Counted from the stretch's first letter, positions 1 through 8,771 are shown. The stretch is DNA of 64,000 nucleotides from Cytobacillus sp. S13-E01 (GCF_029193815.1 NZ_JARFVC010000014.1:1-64000); one strand, 5' to 3'. Made by a program: numbers and translations. The notes: generated by a model not told the origin, from the letters alone.

Positions 1-11
1 AAACTTTGGAC

Positions 12-26
12 ACCATATAATATGGT
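12..26. repeat. 15-bp perfect palindrome at window start
   Basis: ACCATAT-A-ATATGGT is a perfect inverted repeat around one central A. It lies in sequence with no gene and could be an operator or chance in AT-rich DNA. No adjacent gene is visible within the window to the left. Confidence 0.4.
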
Positions 27-160
27 ATTGGATAAGGAATTTACAATGATTTAATCTATTGTATTCGCTCATTTTTCACCTTAAAATCTTAAAATCAAAA
101 CTCTATATGTGAATTTTACCACACAGGAATGTATGTTCTCAATACATATTTTGAAAGAAA

Positions 161-243
161 GTCGCTCAAATAGGGCAGTCCGAAGACTACCCTTGAGCGA
201 AGCCCTTACATCCACGGGGCAAGCCCGCGTGGTTTTACGGGCT
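161..243. other. two tandem GC-rich hairpins in a gene-free stretch
   Basis: Positions 1-308 hold no gene. Within them, 163-199 folds as CGCTCA/TGAGCG (163-168 with 194-199), AGGG/CCCT (172-175 with 190-193) and AGTC/GACT (177-180 with 185-188) closed by a CGAA tetraloop. Directly next, 201-243 folds as AGCCC/GGGCT outside and CCACG/CGTGG with GGGC/GCCC inside. Back-to-back GC-rich stems in an AT-rich spacer suggest a structured RNA, a REP-type repeat or the end of a mobile element. No transposase gene is seen beside it. The function is not known. Confidence 0.5.
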
Positions 244-250
244 ATTTCTA

Positions 251-297
251 TAACAAAGAGACTTCATTAGGTCAAATTACCCTTTCTGAAGTCTCCT
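251..297 (-). terminator. putative terminator after glcK
   Basis: A 9-bp inverted repeat (GAGACTTCA at 258-266, TGAAGTCTC at 287-295) follows the glcK stop codon on the minus strand. The trailing T-run is short (TTTGTT), so it may be a weak terminator or only an RNA-stabilising stem. Confidence 0.5.
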
Positions 298-308
298 TTG
301 ATACATAA

Positions 309-1271
309 TTAACCCTTTAATAGTCTTGTCTTTGCTAACCATGCCCCGCCGATTACACCAGCATCATTACCGAGAGTAGCAATTGAGATGGAAGCACTTT
401 CGCCCACACGTGGGAAAGTAAATCGTCTAAATTGTTCAGTTACTGACTCCACTAAAATGTCTCCAGCCTTAGAAACACCGCCACCTAGAACGATTTTTTC
501 AGGGTTAAGCCCATTGGCAAGATTTGCTAGTGCAAGACCAAGGTGAATGCTTATCGTTTTTAAAACCTTTAAAGCAAGTTCGTCATTTTGCTTTACTGCA
601 TCAAAAACAGCTTTAGATGTGAGGGAGCCCTTCTGGTCAAACTCCTGACGTAATACGCTTTCTTTTGAACTGGTTTGGAGAAGTTCAACCGCTAATCTAA
701 CAATCCCTGTTGCGGAAGCTATTGTTTCTAAGCAACCAGTTTTTCCACAATTACATTGTATTCCACCTTCGGGAATAGATGTTATATGACCAATTTCTCC
801 ACCTGCTCCATTTACACCATGAACAATTTCTCCATTTGCAATAATACCACCACCAACACCCGTTCCTAATGTCACACAAATTAAATCCTTTGAACCTTCT
901 CCCGCACCCTTCCACATTTCCCCGATAGCTGCAATATTTGCATCATTATCGACAACAACAGGAAGCCCTGTTTCTACCTCTAGAAGATCCTTTAATGGGA
1001 AGTCTTTCCACCCTAAATTAACTGCCTCATAGATAAGACCTGTTTCCATATTGACTGGTCCTGGGGCACCCATACCGATTCCGACTATTTTACTTTTAGG
1101 TTGGCTCATTTCGTCCAATTTAGCATCAATTGCTTTTGCAATATCTGTCGTAATTTGTAATTTATTCGTAACAATTTCCCATTTTGTAATAATTTCGCCA
1201 TACGGATTAATAAATGCCATTTTGATGGTTGTCCCACCAAGATCTACGCCAACTAGCCATTTCTCATTCAT
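309..1271 (-). CDS. glcK: glucokinase (ROK family)
   Basis: ATP-dependent cytosolic glucokinase that makes glucose 6-phosphate from free glucose. The 320-residue length matches B. subtilis GlcK. Visible signatures are the N-terminal phosphate-binding DLGGTTIK (10-17), the catalytic-base motif DNDAN with Asp110, GTGVGGG (136-142) and the ROK zinc-binding set: His162 followed by CNCGKTGC (173-180) and Glu182. The ATG at 1271 follows an AAAGGA site about 10 nt away. It lies downstream of yqgQ and gluP, the same neighbourhood as in B. subtilis, but a 122-bp gap carrying a small repeat fragment separates it from yqgQ. Assignment is secure; sugar specificity is inferred from the family. Confidence 0.95.
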   Translation of the reverse strand: MNEKWLVGVDLGGTTIKMAFINPYGEIITKWEIVTNKLQITTDIAKAIDAKLDEMSQPKSKIVGIGMGAPGPVNMETGLIYEAVNLGWKDFPLKDLLEVETGLPVVVDNDANIAAIGEMWKGAGEGSKDLICVTLGTGVGGGIIANGEIVHGVNGAGGEIGHITSIPEGGIQCNCGKTGCLETIASATGIVRLAVELLQTSSKESVLRQEFDQKGSLTSKAVFDAVKQNDELALKVLKTISIHLGLALANLANGLNPEKIVLGGGVSKAGDILVESVTEQFRRFTFPRVGESASISIATLGNDAGVIGGAWLAKTRLLKG

Positions 1272-1347
1272 CTTTGTTCATTCCTTTTAAAAGATGTTCA
1301 AAATAAGACTTTTGAACTATCAATCATTGTGATTTTTTTAATCCCAC

Positions 1348-1386
1348 ATTAACAGGCAGTAAGACTAGATCCCCACTGAGGGGAAT
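1348..1386 (+). repeat. short fragment shared with the 46.7-kb element
   Basis: ATTAACAGGCAGTAAGACT (1348-1366) matches 17 of 19 bases of the minus-strand sequence at 46713-46731. It is followed by a small stem, TCCCC-actga-GGGGA. This suggests a degraded copy of the element described at 46.6 kb, lying between yqgQ and glcK. Confidence 0.4.
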
Positions 1387-1392
1387 TTTCCT

Positions 1393-1590
1393 TTATCTTT
1401 CTTTTTCCTTTTCGATTTCATGACGAAGCAACAAAAGTCCCATTTGGAAATCTTTCGTTTCTATGAACTGGGATTTATATAGTTCTCTTAGCTCCTCTTC
1501 CATTAATTCAAGGTCGGCTAAACGGTCGCCAATGTAAATAAAGGTTCCATATTTTTTTAGAAGTTCTCGAATATCGTATATACTTTTCAT
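1393..1590 (-). CDS. yqgQ: YqgQ family small protein (DUF910)
   Basis: A 65-residue, charged, mostly helical soluble protein of the YqgQ family, located as in B. subtilis next to glcK. No catalytic motif is visible and the family has no established biochemical role. The C-terminal half is rich in Glu and Lys (ending HEIEKEKER) and is probably a helical hairpin. The ATG at 1590 has GGGTGAGG immediately upstream. Identification rests on sequence character, length and synteny. Confidence 0.8.
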   Translation of the reverse strand: MKSIYDIRELLKKYGTFIYIGDRLADLELMEEELRELYKSQFIETKDFQMGLLLLRHEIEKEKER

Positions 1591-1720
1591 AGCCTCACCC
1601 TTTTATGACATGTTTCTTCTATTGTTAAAAAGCATGTGTACGTAAAAAACGATCATCCTATTAGAATTCTACTCAATAAGAGTATAAGAAAAAGTGGACT
1701 TATGCAAGTATAAGGAATTA

Positions 1721-1750
1721 TAAAAAAGAGCGTCAAAAGCTGACACTCTT
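1721..1750 (-). terminator. rho-independent terminator of the SpoVAF-like gene
   Basis: On the minus strand AAGAGTGTCA-gctttt-GACGCTCTT is followed by TTTTTTA. The stem overlaps the final codon and stop of the SpoVAF-like gene, separating it from yqgQ. Confidence 0.8.
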
Positions 1751-3215
1751 AGCGATCTGGATCTTCAGGATGTAATACACTTGGCCTTCTATTTTTCAAC
1801 GGAATTGGGGATCGAAATAAAACAGAACGGAAGGCTCGATATGAAAACGGCATAAACGGCCAAAAATATGGAACGTTAAAGGATTTCATTCTAGATATCA
1901 TCACAATCCATAGGGTAACCGCAATAACAAAGCCCGCTACTCCAAAGGATGCAGCTGCAATTAGGAAAATAATCCTAAATATTCGATTTGCTAAACCTAA
2001 TTCATAGCTCGGTGTAGCAAAGGTCCCAATCGCAACCACAGCAAAATAAAGGACGACTTCATTTGTAAATAGGCCAACTTCTACAGCAACTTGCCCGATT
2101 AATAAAGCGGCAACTAATCCTAATGCCGTGGCAAGGGATGACGGGGTATGTATGGCGGCCATCCTTAACATATCTAGCCCTATTTCAATAAACATAAACT
2201 GAAGAAATAATGGTATTTGACCCGTTTCATTTGGTCCAATAAAACTCATTCGTTCTGGTAATAGCTCGGGGTGTGTCGAAAATAAATACCAAATTGGTAA
2301 CATGAATAATGACGCCCATACAGCAATAAAGCGAACTAAACGTAAATAAGCGCCTATTACAGGCTTGTTTCTATACTCTTCTGCATGCTGCAAATGATGC
2401 CAAAATGTGGTCGGTGTAATTAATACACTTGGAGAACCATCCACCATAATTATTACATGACCTTCATAGAGATGTGATGCTGCAGTATCAGGTCTTTCCG
2501 TATAGCGGACAACTGGATATGGATTCCAGTGGCGCCCTGATATAAATTCTTCAATGGTTTTCTCTGCCATCGGCAACCCATCTGTATCTATTTTATCAAT
2601 CGATTTTTTCACTTCTCTTACGTGGTCTGGGTCCGCAATGTCCTCAATATAACAAATAACTATATCGGTCTTAGAACGTCTACCAACTTGCATATACTCC
2701 ATTCTTAGAGAACGATCTCGTATTCGTCTTCTCGTTAAAGCCGTATTAAAAACAATTGTTTCAACATATCCGTCTCTTGAACCTCTAACTACTCTTTCTG
2801 TATCTGGTTCCTGTGGTCCTCTAACTGGGTATGTACGAGCATCAATTAAGATAACCTGATCTATTCCATCAATAACTAATGCAGTTGGACCTGCAAGTAC
2901 AGCATCTACGACTTTATCCAGATCATCTGTTTTATCAACCTCTACATATGGAATATATGTTTTTAGCATCTTTTCTAAGGGTTTATCTTTTAAGCTATCT
3001 TCCTTTAGTTCAGCCAAAAATTTCATTAATAGATGAAGAATGTCGTCCTTTACAAAGCCATCGATTAAGAACATCGACATATTTCTGCCCGCATATTTCA
3101 AATCAATCTGGATTACATCAAAACTCTTATCAACACCCAGTCTTTCCTTTAGATAGCTTGTATTAGTCTCAAGCTTTACAGAAACAGGATGTTTCGGCTG
3201 CTGCTCAGTTCCCAT
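1749..3215 (-). CDS. GerA-type spore germination protein, SpoVAF-like
   Basis: An inner spore membrane protein of the GerA A-subunit family. The 488-residue length and motifs such as RRIRDRSLRMEYMQVGRRSK (163-182), DGLPMAEKTIEEF (212-224) and PYPVVRYTERPD (232-243) resemble SpoVAF more than nutrient-receptor GerAA subunits. The N-terminal 290 residues are hydrophilic. About five hydrophobic segments follow, around 292-312, 332-352, 362-384, 386-402 and 412-440. No GerB or GerC partner and no other spoVA gene lies beside it, so it is an orphan paralogue. SpoVAF-type proteins are linked to spore germination; which role this copy plays is inference. Its presence shows a spore-former. Confidence 0.85.
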   Translation of the reverse strand: MGTEQQPKHPVSVKLETNTSYLKERLGVDKSFDVIQIDLKYAGRNMSMFLIDGFVKDDILHLLMKFLAELKEDSLKDKPLEKMLKTYIPYVEVDKTDDLDKVVDAVLAGPTALVIDGIDQVILIDARTYPVRGPQEPDTERVVRGSRDGYVETIVFNTALTRRRIRDRSLRMEYMQVGRRSKTDIVICYIEDIADPDHVREVKKSIDKIDTDGLPMAEKTIEEFISGRHWNPYPVVRYTERPDTAASHLYEGHVIIMVDGSPSVLITPTTFWHHLQHAEEYRNKPVIGAYLRLVRFIAVWASLFMLPIWYLFSTHPELLPERMSFIGPNETGQIPLFLQFMFIEIGLDMLRMAAIHTPSSLATALGLVAALLIGQVAVEVGLFTNEVVLYFAVVAIGTFATPSYELGLANRIFRIIFLIAAASFGVAGFVIAVTLWIVMISRMKSFNVPYFWPFMPFSYRAFRSVLFRSPIPLKNRRPSVLHPEDPDR

Positions 3216-3290
3216 AATATTTCACTCCAATCGCCTTTTGCAAAGAAAGAAGGGTACAATTCATACAGAGTATACTTATTTTTTAAAGCA

Positions 3291-3469
3291 ACGAAAGTAT
3301 AAAATTCGAACCTTGTGTCTAGCTCCGAGCGCCAGCGACTAGTGGACTTCCCTCGCCTCCCTACGATAAGTCAACATCGGATCGCTATCGCTCTCCGTGT
3401 TTCCTTTATCTCAGTCAGCTCAGTCCAGTCCATACGTCGCTGAACGGGCACTCTGCGCTTTTCTGTTAT
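3291..3469 (-). repeat. diverged member of the ~122-bp structured repeat family
   Basis: Read on the minus strand this begins with AACAGAAAAGCGCAG and ends with GGCGCTCGGAGCTAGACAC and then the typical tail ATTTTATACTTTC. These termini match the four main repeat copies, while the interior (~130 bp) is unrelated. It occupies most of the 450-bp gap between the SpoVAF-like gene and the gene starting at 3666. Nothing else is evident in that gap apart from AT-rich promoter-like sequence after 3470. Confidence 0.65.
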
Positions 3470-3665
3470 ATACTCATTTCCTACAAATCCATCTTTGACT
3501 TAATGTTGGAAAAACATACCTATAATGCTAAACTTCATAGCGTTGTTTGATTGGTTTGGTAACTTTAAATTTGGTGTAGTTGCTAGATAAACAATTTTAA
3601 ATTTCATATTTTCTTTAACTCTTTCATAATTTGATAGAAAGGCTGTCCATTATGGAGGGGTATAT

Positions 3666-4538
3666 GTGAGGAAGATTAGTTTATTCGTTTCGATTTTAAT
3701 TTTTTCAAGTGTTGTCGCTATAGGCCTGTATATAGCGACGGAGGACCCAACAAAAGAAAGCATTATCTTTTTCCCACTCGACCCACAAGCGACCTTTAAT
3801 GAAGCAATTACAACATTATCCTTGCAAGGTAATAAAGATAATGATGAGTATGAAGTGCAATGGGAAGTAGAATCAGTCTTAAACAAAGAAGCTTATTTAA
3901 GGCAAGATTTATCCTTACTATTTTCAAATGGTCGTCTAAAAGCTAAACTTTCTGAATGGGAAGATAACAGTGAAAAAATTGCCCAGTATACGAAGGTTAG
4001 TGGTGAAGATAGTAGCCATTTAATCGCTACTTCATATCATTATGGAGAAATACATCAGGAGGATGAAATTAAAAGTTCACAGAGAATGAGTGGAGATGAA
4101 CTTTATGTAATTGACTCTTCCTTTAGCACACTTTCATCTTTTCGGGTTCCCGAAACAGAAAATCAGAAGGAGTGGAAACAAGTTTTAGACAATACGGTGA
4201 ATCAGCAATTAGAGTATAGCTGGGAAAACTTAAAAAAACATTTTAATATTGATAGTAATGACTACTACAGTATCCCGCTCGTTGAATTAGTTAGCTACAA
4301 CGATAAACCATTGTTTACTATGGGTATTGAAAAGTCCCAGAAGACAATTGGTTTACTTTGGGAGGGACTTTACAAAAATTATTTCCTAGGTATTAAAAAA
4401 AGTGATGGCTCTGTTGTCGAACCAATCGGTAGTATCATACCATTAGTTCTACTACATAAGAATTATTCACATCTTTTTGTATTAACAGAAACGAGTGATG
4501 GTGAACCCATTCAGTTGATTCAATACATTAGGGATTAG
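3666..4538 (+). CDS. membrane-anchored or secreted protein of unknown function
   Basis: I do not recognise this 290-residue protein. Residues 1-24 (starting MRKISLFVSILIFSS) form a signal peptide or N-terminal anchor without a lipobox cysteine. The remaining ~265 residues are hydrophilic and would lie outside the membrane. The GTG start at 3666 is supported by GGAGGGG at 3654-3660, 5 nt away. It is one of few plus-strand genes here and its last 11 bases overlap the 3' end of gluP, which runs the other way. A diverged structured repeat lies upstream. It resembles extracytoplasmic unknowns found in spore-formers, but no function can be given. Confidence 0.75.
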   Translation: MRKISLFVSILIFSSVVAIGLYIATEDPTKESIIFFPLDPQATFNEAITTLSLQGNKDNDEYEVQWEVESVLNKEAYLRQDLSLLFSNGRLKAKLSEWEDNSEKIAQYTKVSGEDSSHLIATSYHYGEIHQEDEIKSSQRMSGDELYVIDSSFSTLSSFRVPETENQKEWKQVLDNTVNQQLEYSWENLKKHFNIDSNDYYSIPLVELVSYNDKPLFTMGIEKSQKTIGLLWEGLYKNYFLGIKKSDGSVVEPIGSIIPLVLLHKNYSHLFVLTETSDGEPIQLIQYIRD

Positions 4539-5721
4539 GTTGCATGTTATAGCCCATATTTAAGAGCGCTACTATAAGTATGATAGTCACAACCAATCCA
4601 AGAATTCTTGAAAGCACTGCTTTATTATTTGGTAGGGCGATTATGCTGGATGCTAAGAAACCTCCTATAAGTCCCCCGATATGACCAGCATTGTCAATAC
4701 CAGGAACAATAAAACCAAATGCCAGATTGAGTAATATGATCGCAATGACATTCGAACCCATCGTTCTAAAAAATAATTTTGGGTGAACAAAACCAAAGTA
4801 TAGTAAGGCTCCAAAACAACCAAATATCGCTCCAGATGCACCAGCAGAAATAACAGGACTAAAGATAAAACTCGCTAGACTGCCTGAGAAGCCAGCAAGC
4901 AAATAGACAACTAAAAAGCGTGTTCGGCCAAAGATACGTTCAACGGCACTTCCTAAAAAATAGAGCGCAAGTGTGTTCATAACTAAATGGAAAAATCCTA
5001 TATGTAAAATAATTGGTGTGAAGAATCGCCACCATTCCCCAGCAATTATTAGACTGTTTTCCTTAGCTCCAAACTTAATTAAGGTTGAAACATTAGTACT
5101 ACCTCCGCTAATCTCTAAAAGAAAAAACATAAGTAGCTGAAGCGTTATAAAGAAATAAGTAAAAAAAGGCTTCCCATTTTGAAATATCCTTTGCTCCAAT
5201 TTTATTCTTTTTTGGGTAGCTACCAGTACTTCTTGTTTTAGTAGTTCAAGTTTACTACTATCAAACAAAGGTGTATCTATATCTAGAATATCCTTTATTT
5301 TTAACATTTCTGTCAGTTTATCTATATCTTGGGCATCTGGCGTATCTGCGTGTAGAAGAAATGTTTGGAGAACCGTTTTAGTACGATGTCCTTTTTTACT
5401 AAGAGGTTTTTCCAATCGAAACCGCCAATTATCGACGGGTGGATAAGTAGATACGTAAATGTTAACAGCGTCGATATTTTTTCTACCAAGCTTTCGACCT
5501 ACATTTTCCACATTGTTCAAGGTTCTTTCCATGTCATGTTGCATCCAGTTACCCCAATCCAGGTCATGTCTAAGAATACGGATAATATTTGGCAAATGTT
5601 TTTCAGACGATTCTAGCCACACTTCTTGTTGATTGGGTGAAATCTGCAAAACTCGGTATTCTTTATCCAAGACTAAATTGTGTATTATCCGCCAAAATGT
5701 ATAATCTTGTCTTATTACCAT
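4528..5721 (-). CDS. gluP: rhomboid family intramembrane serine protease GluP/YqgP
   Basis: A polytopic protease that cleaves membrane substrates within the bilayer. Numbered from the upstream in-frame ATG at 5745, the catalytic Ser lies in GASGAIFG (Ser304) and the catalytic His in AGHIGG (His355). The oxyanion region HLVMNTLALYFLG lies near 253-265, and the N-terminal ~190 residues are cytosolic. I place the start at 5721 because CAGGGGGAAGCCTG precedes that ATG, whereas the ATG at 5745 overlaps the stop of the upstream HAD gene with no ribosome-binding site. B. subtilis YqgP has about 507 residues with C-terminal TPR repeats. This protein stops shortly after the last membrane segment, so that domain is absent. 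Confidence 0.92.
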   Translation of the reverse strand: MVIRQDYTFWRIIHNLVLDKEYRVLQISPNQQEVWLESSEKHLPNIIRILRHDLDWGNWMQHDMERTLNNVENVGRKLGRKNIDAVNIYVSTYPPVDNWRFRLEKPLSKKGHRTKTVLQTFLLHADTPDAQDIDKLTEMLKIKDILDIDTPLFDSSKLELLKQEVLVATQKRIKLEQRIFQNGKPFFTYFFITLQLLMFFLLEISGGSTNVSTLIKFGAKENSLIIAGEWWRFFTPIILHIGFFHLVMNTLALYFLGSAVERIFGRTRFLVVYLLAGFSGSLASFIFSPVISAGASGAIFGCFGALLYFGFVHPKLFFRTMGSNVIAIILLNLAFGFIVPGIDNAGHIGGLIGGFLASSIIALPNNKAVLSRILGLVVTIILIVALLNMGYNMQPNP

Positions 5722-5744
5722 CAGGCTTCCCCCTGCCCACACCA

Positions 5745-6467
5745 TTAATTTGTTACTGCTTTTATAAGTCCCTCGATAGAGGTTACTTCTTTAATCATCT
5801 TATCTTTATAATTCATTTTCTCATGTCTTGAATTAAAATAGATCGCATCCCACTTTGCGTTTCTAGCACCTTCAATATCCAACTCCCATGAATCACCTAT
5901 ATAAAGAAATCGATCGTTTTCATTTCCAATCCGTTGCTCTGCTATTTTAAAAATAGTAGTGCCAGGCTTTGAGGCATTCACAGAATCTGAAATAATGATG
6001 TCATTTTCTTGAAAAAAAGGTAGAAATCCTAATTTTTTTAGCTTGTTATATTGTATTTCAGTTTTACCATTTGTTATTACGCCAATTTTTTGGTGACCGT
6101 ATTTAAGTTCTTCTAAAAAAGATTTCATGCCATCAAAATGAACCACGAAATGATGAACATTTTTATTAAAGAGGGCTTGCAGACGTTGTGCATGTTCGTT
6201 GTCTGCTTTAACATGAAATTCCTTTAACGAATCAAGATATCTCTTTTGCCGATATTGATCCCTTGTCATGACTCTTGTTGTATACATTGGCCAATACAAA
6301 TCACAATAATATTTAAATACCGGAAACCAATGGTCAAATGATAGGTCCGCTGGATAACCATACTGATCAGATAGGATTTCAAAACAAAATTCAATCGTTT
6401 TTTCAAAAGTCATTTCGTAATTATATAACGTATTGTCTAGGTCAAAGCAAATGACATCCCAATTCAT
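5745..6467 (-). CDS. HAD superfamily hydrolase (YjjG-like)
   Basis: A predicted cytosolic phosphatase, perhaps acting on nucleotides or small phosphometabolites. All four HAD motifs are visible in 240 residues: DLDNT (nucleophile Asp9, acid Asp11), ITNG (131-134), Lys167 in SKPGT, and GDSWELD (Asp192, Asp197). A helical cap of about 100 residues lies between motifs I and II, as in subclass IA. GAGG about 7 nt before the ATG at 6467 supports the start. The stop overlaps a possible but unlikely upstream start of gluP, so the two are probably co-transcribed. Substrate unknown. Confidence 0.85.
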   Translation of the reverse strand: MNWDVICFDLDNTLYNYEMTFEKTIEFCFEILSDQYGYPADLSFDHWFPVFKYYCDLYWPMYTTRVMTRDQYRQKRYLDSLKEFHVKADNEHAQRLQALFNKNVHHFVVHFDGMKSFLEELKYGHQKIGVITNGKTEIQYNKLKKLGFLPFFQENDIIISDSVNASKPGTTIFKIAEQRIGNENDRFLYIGDSWELDIEGARNAKWDAIYFNSRHEKMNYKDKMIKEVTSIEGLIKAVTN

Positions 6468-6542
6468 CCTTTTACCTCATTTAAATTATATCAGTTTTAT
6501 GTAGTGAAAAAAGAAATATGAACAGTGTTTTCTATAAATAAG

Positions 6543-6602
6543 GCTCTCGAACAGATAGTAGCTTAAGGATTATTGCCCTAATACCATCTATTCGAAAGCC
6601 AT
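6543..6602 (-). terminator. long imperfect terminator hairpin after yqgO
   Basis: GGCTTTCGAATAGATGGTA on the minus strand pairs imperfectly with TACTATCTGTTCGAGAGCC across a loop of about 20 nt and is followed by TTATTTAT. It lies between yqgO and the HAD gene. Confidence 0.6.
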
Positions 6603-6617
6603 TCTCTTTATCCATAT

Positions 6618-6800
6618 TTAGTAACGAAAGGCTTGCTTCATGAACTTATCACGGATAAAAGGTATATTCATTGCAAGTGAAACGACTGTTTTTCTCATCA
6701 TCGAATTGCCAAGTATACCATTCATAATCTTGTAACGGTAACGGTAAATAGCATAAAAGCCACCAAGCATAACTAATAAGCGTGTTAGTCCATTCAACAT
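6618..6800 (-). CDS. yqgO: YqgO-like 60-residue protein
   Basis: A small, very basic protein with one hydrophobic N-terminal stretch (about residues 5-19) followed by YRYRYK and a second amphipathic segment ending in MKQAFRY. Size and position between the cyclo-ligase/DUF92 pair and gluP agree with B. subtilis yqgO, which has no known function. AGGAGGG lies about 10 nt before the ATG. It is probably membrane-associated. Identification is by size, character and synteny. Confidence 0.65.
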   Translation of the reverse strand: MLNGLTRLLVMLGGFYAIYRYRYKIMNGILGNSMMRKTVVSLAMNIPFIRDKFMKQAFRY

Positions 6801-6913
6801 TACAAATCATCCCTCCTACCATTACTTTTTGATACTTTGCATTTTTTTATCCAAAATTAAAATTGGTAACGAGGACTAAACGATATAAACAAGATTCAGG
6901 TATAAGATAACAG

Positions 6914-7705
6914 TTACTGTATTAAGAGAGGTAATACCCCTCCAAGGATTGCTGCAAATAAAATGGATAAGAGATTAACTAAATCGTTATTAAAAAATCG
7001 GATACCTTTATAGTAGTTGGTTCTGAGTTGACAGTGATTCAGTTTTTCAGTTTCCAATTTACATACTGAACATGTATAACTCACTTGTATTGACACGCCA
7101 AGTACAGTATCTATCACATTGCCTAGAAACCCAACGACGATTAACAGAACAATTAGTAGGATAGGAATATCAAACCAAAATAATACCGCTAACACACATA
7201 TAAACAACGATCCTGCCAAGCCTGCAAATGTACCTAAAAGTGATACAGCACCAGATGTACCAGGGTCAACTCTCTTAAAATTCGATATCAAAAATGGTTT
7301 TGATCGACTTAACGATCCTAGCTCAGAAGCCCATGTATCCGAATTGGCTGCTGCAATCGAGGCGATAAAGGCATAAAACCAAATATCAGATGGGAATAGT
7401 ACATACAAAATGCTCGTAAAGGCGGGAACACTTCCGTTTGCCAAAACTTGCACATGATCTCGTTGTTCACCTTTTTCTACTTTATTTAATAAATTGGATT
7501 TACTTTCACTTTTAAATTTACTCCAAAGACTTGAGCTTGCAAAAAATGCACCTAAAAGTCCTAAACCCAAATAGCCAAAGCCAACTGATACGGCAATACC
7601 TACACCAACTGTGGCGACAGCTCCAGAAGTTGTTAACGAGCGCAGCTTAAATCCTATATATGCCACTACAACTGAGAGAATGAATGGAATAGCTAGCTCA
7701 GCCAT
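6914..7705 (-). CDS. DUF92 family integral membrane protein
   Basis: A 263-residue polytopic membrane protein of the DUF92 (TIGR00297) family. Plant members (VTE6) act as phytyl-phosphate kinases, but the bacterial role is not established. Family hallmarks seen are AAANSDTWASELG (about 118-130) and VDPGTSGAVSLLG (about 146-158). About six hydrophobic segments are present. A CSVC pair near residue 212, inside YTCSVCKLETEKLNHC, could bind a metal. The ATG at 7705 lies inside the 3' end of the cyclo-ligase gene (8-bp overlap), which implies translational coupling. The link to 5-formyl-THF cyclo-ligase may simply be positional. Confidence 0.85.
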   Translation of the reverse strand: MAELAIPFILSVVVAYIGFKLRSLTTSGAVATVGVGIAVSVGFGYLGLGLLGAFFASSSLWSKFKSESKSNLLNKVEKGEQRDHVQVLANGSVPAFTSILYVLFPSDIWFYAFIASIAAANSDTWASELGSLSRSKPFLISNFKRVDPGTSGAVSLLGTFAGLAGSLFICVLAVLFWFDIPILLIVLLIVVGFLGNVIDTVLGVSIQVSYTCSVCKLETEKLNHCQLRTNYYKGIRFFNNDLVNLLSILFAAILGGVLPLLIQ

Positions 7706-8267
7706 TGCAGTTAATCACGTGTTCACTTGTAATAATTTTTTGAACAGGTATGTCAAAGGGTTCGATCGGTATATCCTCAATTAGTTGAATTGGAAATACC
7801 AGAGAGATTGTTTCTCCCTTAAAAGTAGCTAAGTACCTATCATAATAACCACCACCATGCCCTAATCTAAACCCTGCTTTTGTAAAACAGACACCTGGTA
7901 CAAACAGTAAATCAATCTCATGCTGCTTTACTTCTGTTGTTTCATTAACTATCGGCTCACGAAGTCCATAATAAACAATTTCTAGTTGTTCAAATGACGT
8001 AATCTCTCGAAATGTCATTGTTTTATCGGCAGAATAACACTTCGGAACAACAACACGCTTGTTTTCCTCCCATGCTCGATTAATAAGGTTATATGTATCA
8101 ACTTCAGTCTTTCCTGATATAGTTAGACCAATCACTTGAGCATGGTTCCATTCATCTAATCTATACACATTTTCAGCAATTTTCTTCGATAGCATTGTAT
8201 AAGCTTGTTCATTTAGTAGAGACAGTTTCTTTTTCATCTCTGAACGAAGTTGTTTTTTTGTAATCAC
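7698..8267 (-). CDS. yqgN: 5-formyltetrahydrofolate cyclo-ligase
   Basis: ATP-dependent cytosolic enzyme that converts 5-formyl-THF to 5,10-methenyl-THF, salvaging a folate storage form. The 189 residues include the family signature GFRLGHGGGYYDRYL (132-146), whose GHGGGYYDR segment binds nucleotide, and an N-terminal basic helix KKQLRSEMKKKL. The GTG start at 8267 is preceded by GGGGGGCAAGG. It sits directly downstream of rpmG, as in B. subtilis, and overlaps the following DUF92 gene. Confidence 0.93.
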   Translation of the reverse strand: MITKKQLRSEMKKKLSLLNEQAYTMLSKKIAENVYRLDEWNHAQVIGLTISGKTEVDTYNLINRAWEENKRVVVPKCYSADKTMTFREITSFEQLEIVYYGLREPIVNETTEVKQHEIDLLFVPGVCFTKAGFRLGHGGGYYDRYLATFKGETISLVFPIQLIEDIPIEPFDIPVQKIITSEHVINCNG

Positions 8268-8333
8268 GAGCCTTGCCCCCCTGTAAATATCCTACCTTAA
8301 TATTACCAAATTAAAAGAACTCAATCTTTATTT

Positions 8334-8371
8334 TAGGCAAAAAAAACAGCAGGAATAAATTCCTACTGCTT
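8334..8371 (-). terminator. rho-independent terminator of rpmG
   Basis: On the minus strand AGCAGTAGGAAT-tt-ATTCCTGCTG is followed by eight T residues, immediately after the rpmG stop codon. Confidence 0.9.
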
Positions 8372-8519
8372 ACTTTGTTTCGCGGTGAAGAGTTACCTTT
8401 TTTAATCTTGGGCTATATTTCTTAACCTCAAGACGATCTGGGTTATTACGCTTATTTTTTGTTGTAATATAGTTACGATCACCAGTTTCAGTGCAAGCTA
8501 AAGTGATTTTTACACGCAT
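8370..8519 (-). CDS. rpmG: 50S ribosomal protein L33, cysteine-poor form
   Basis: A 49-residue L33 (starting MRVKITLAC, ending TLHRETK), too short for a routine ORF cut-off. A GGAGGG site precedes the ATG at 8519. Zinc-binding L33 proteins carry CxxC pairs. Here only Cys9 remains (CTETG, and YSPR where C+ forms have YCPR), so this is a zinc-independent C- type. C- paralogues are often induced by zinc starvation, but I see no Zur box in the 250 bp upstream. It is followed by its own terminator. Confidence 0.92.
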   Translation of the reverse strand: MRVKITLACTETGDRNYITTKNKRNNPDRLEVKKYSPRLKKVTLHRETK

Positions 8520-8771
8520 CTTTATTTCCCTCCAAACATATAAAGTGAAACTTCATCGGTAGATTATTGCGAATCTGCTGATGATTTTTATTTTGAGTTT
8601 GAACCATTCAATCCATGCTATTAACGAGCTCCTATCCTAAGATGGACACTGTAAAAGAGCCTGGATAAGAATAAGCCTCAATCAGACTTAATCATCATAC
8701 CATTTTTCTATATGGAATACCAGTCTATTTTTTTCATAATACTATTTTCGTTTACATTCCTAACAATACAT

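Noticed and set aside
8520-8771. Zur box before the cysteine-poor rpmG
   Set aside because: I looked for ATTACGATTT-like halves and found none.
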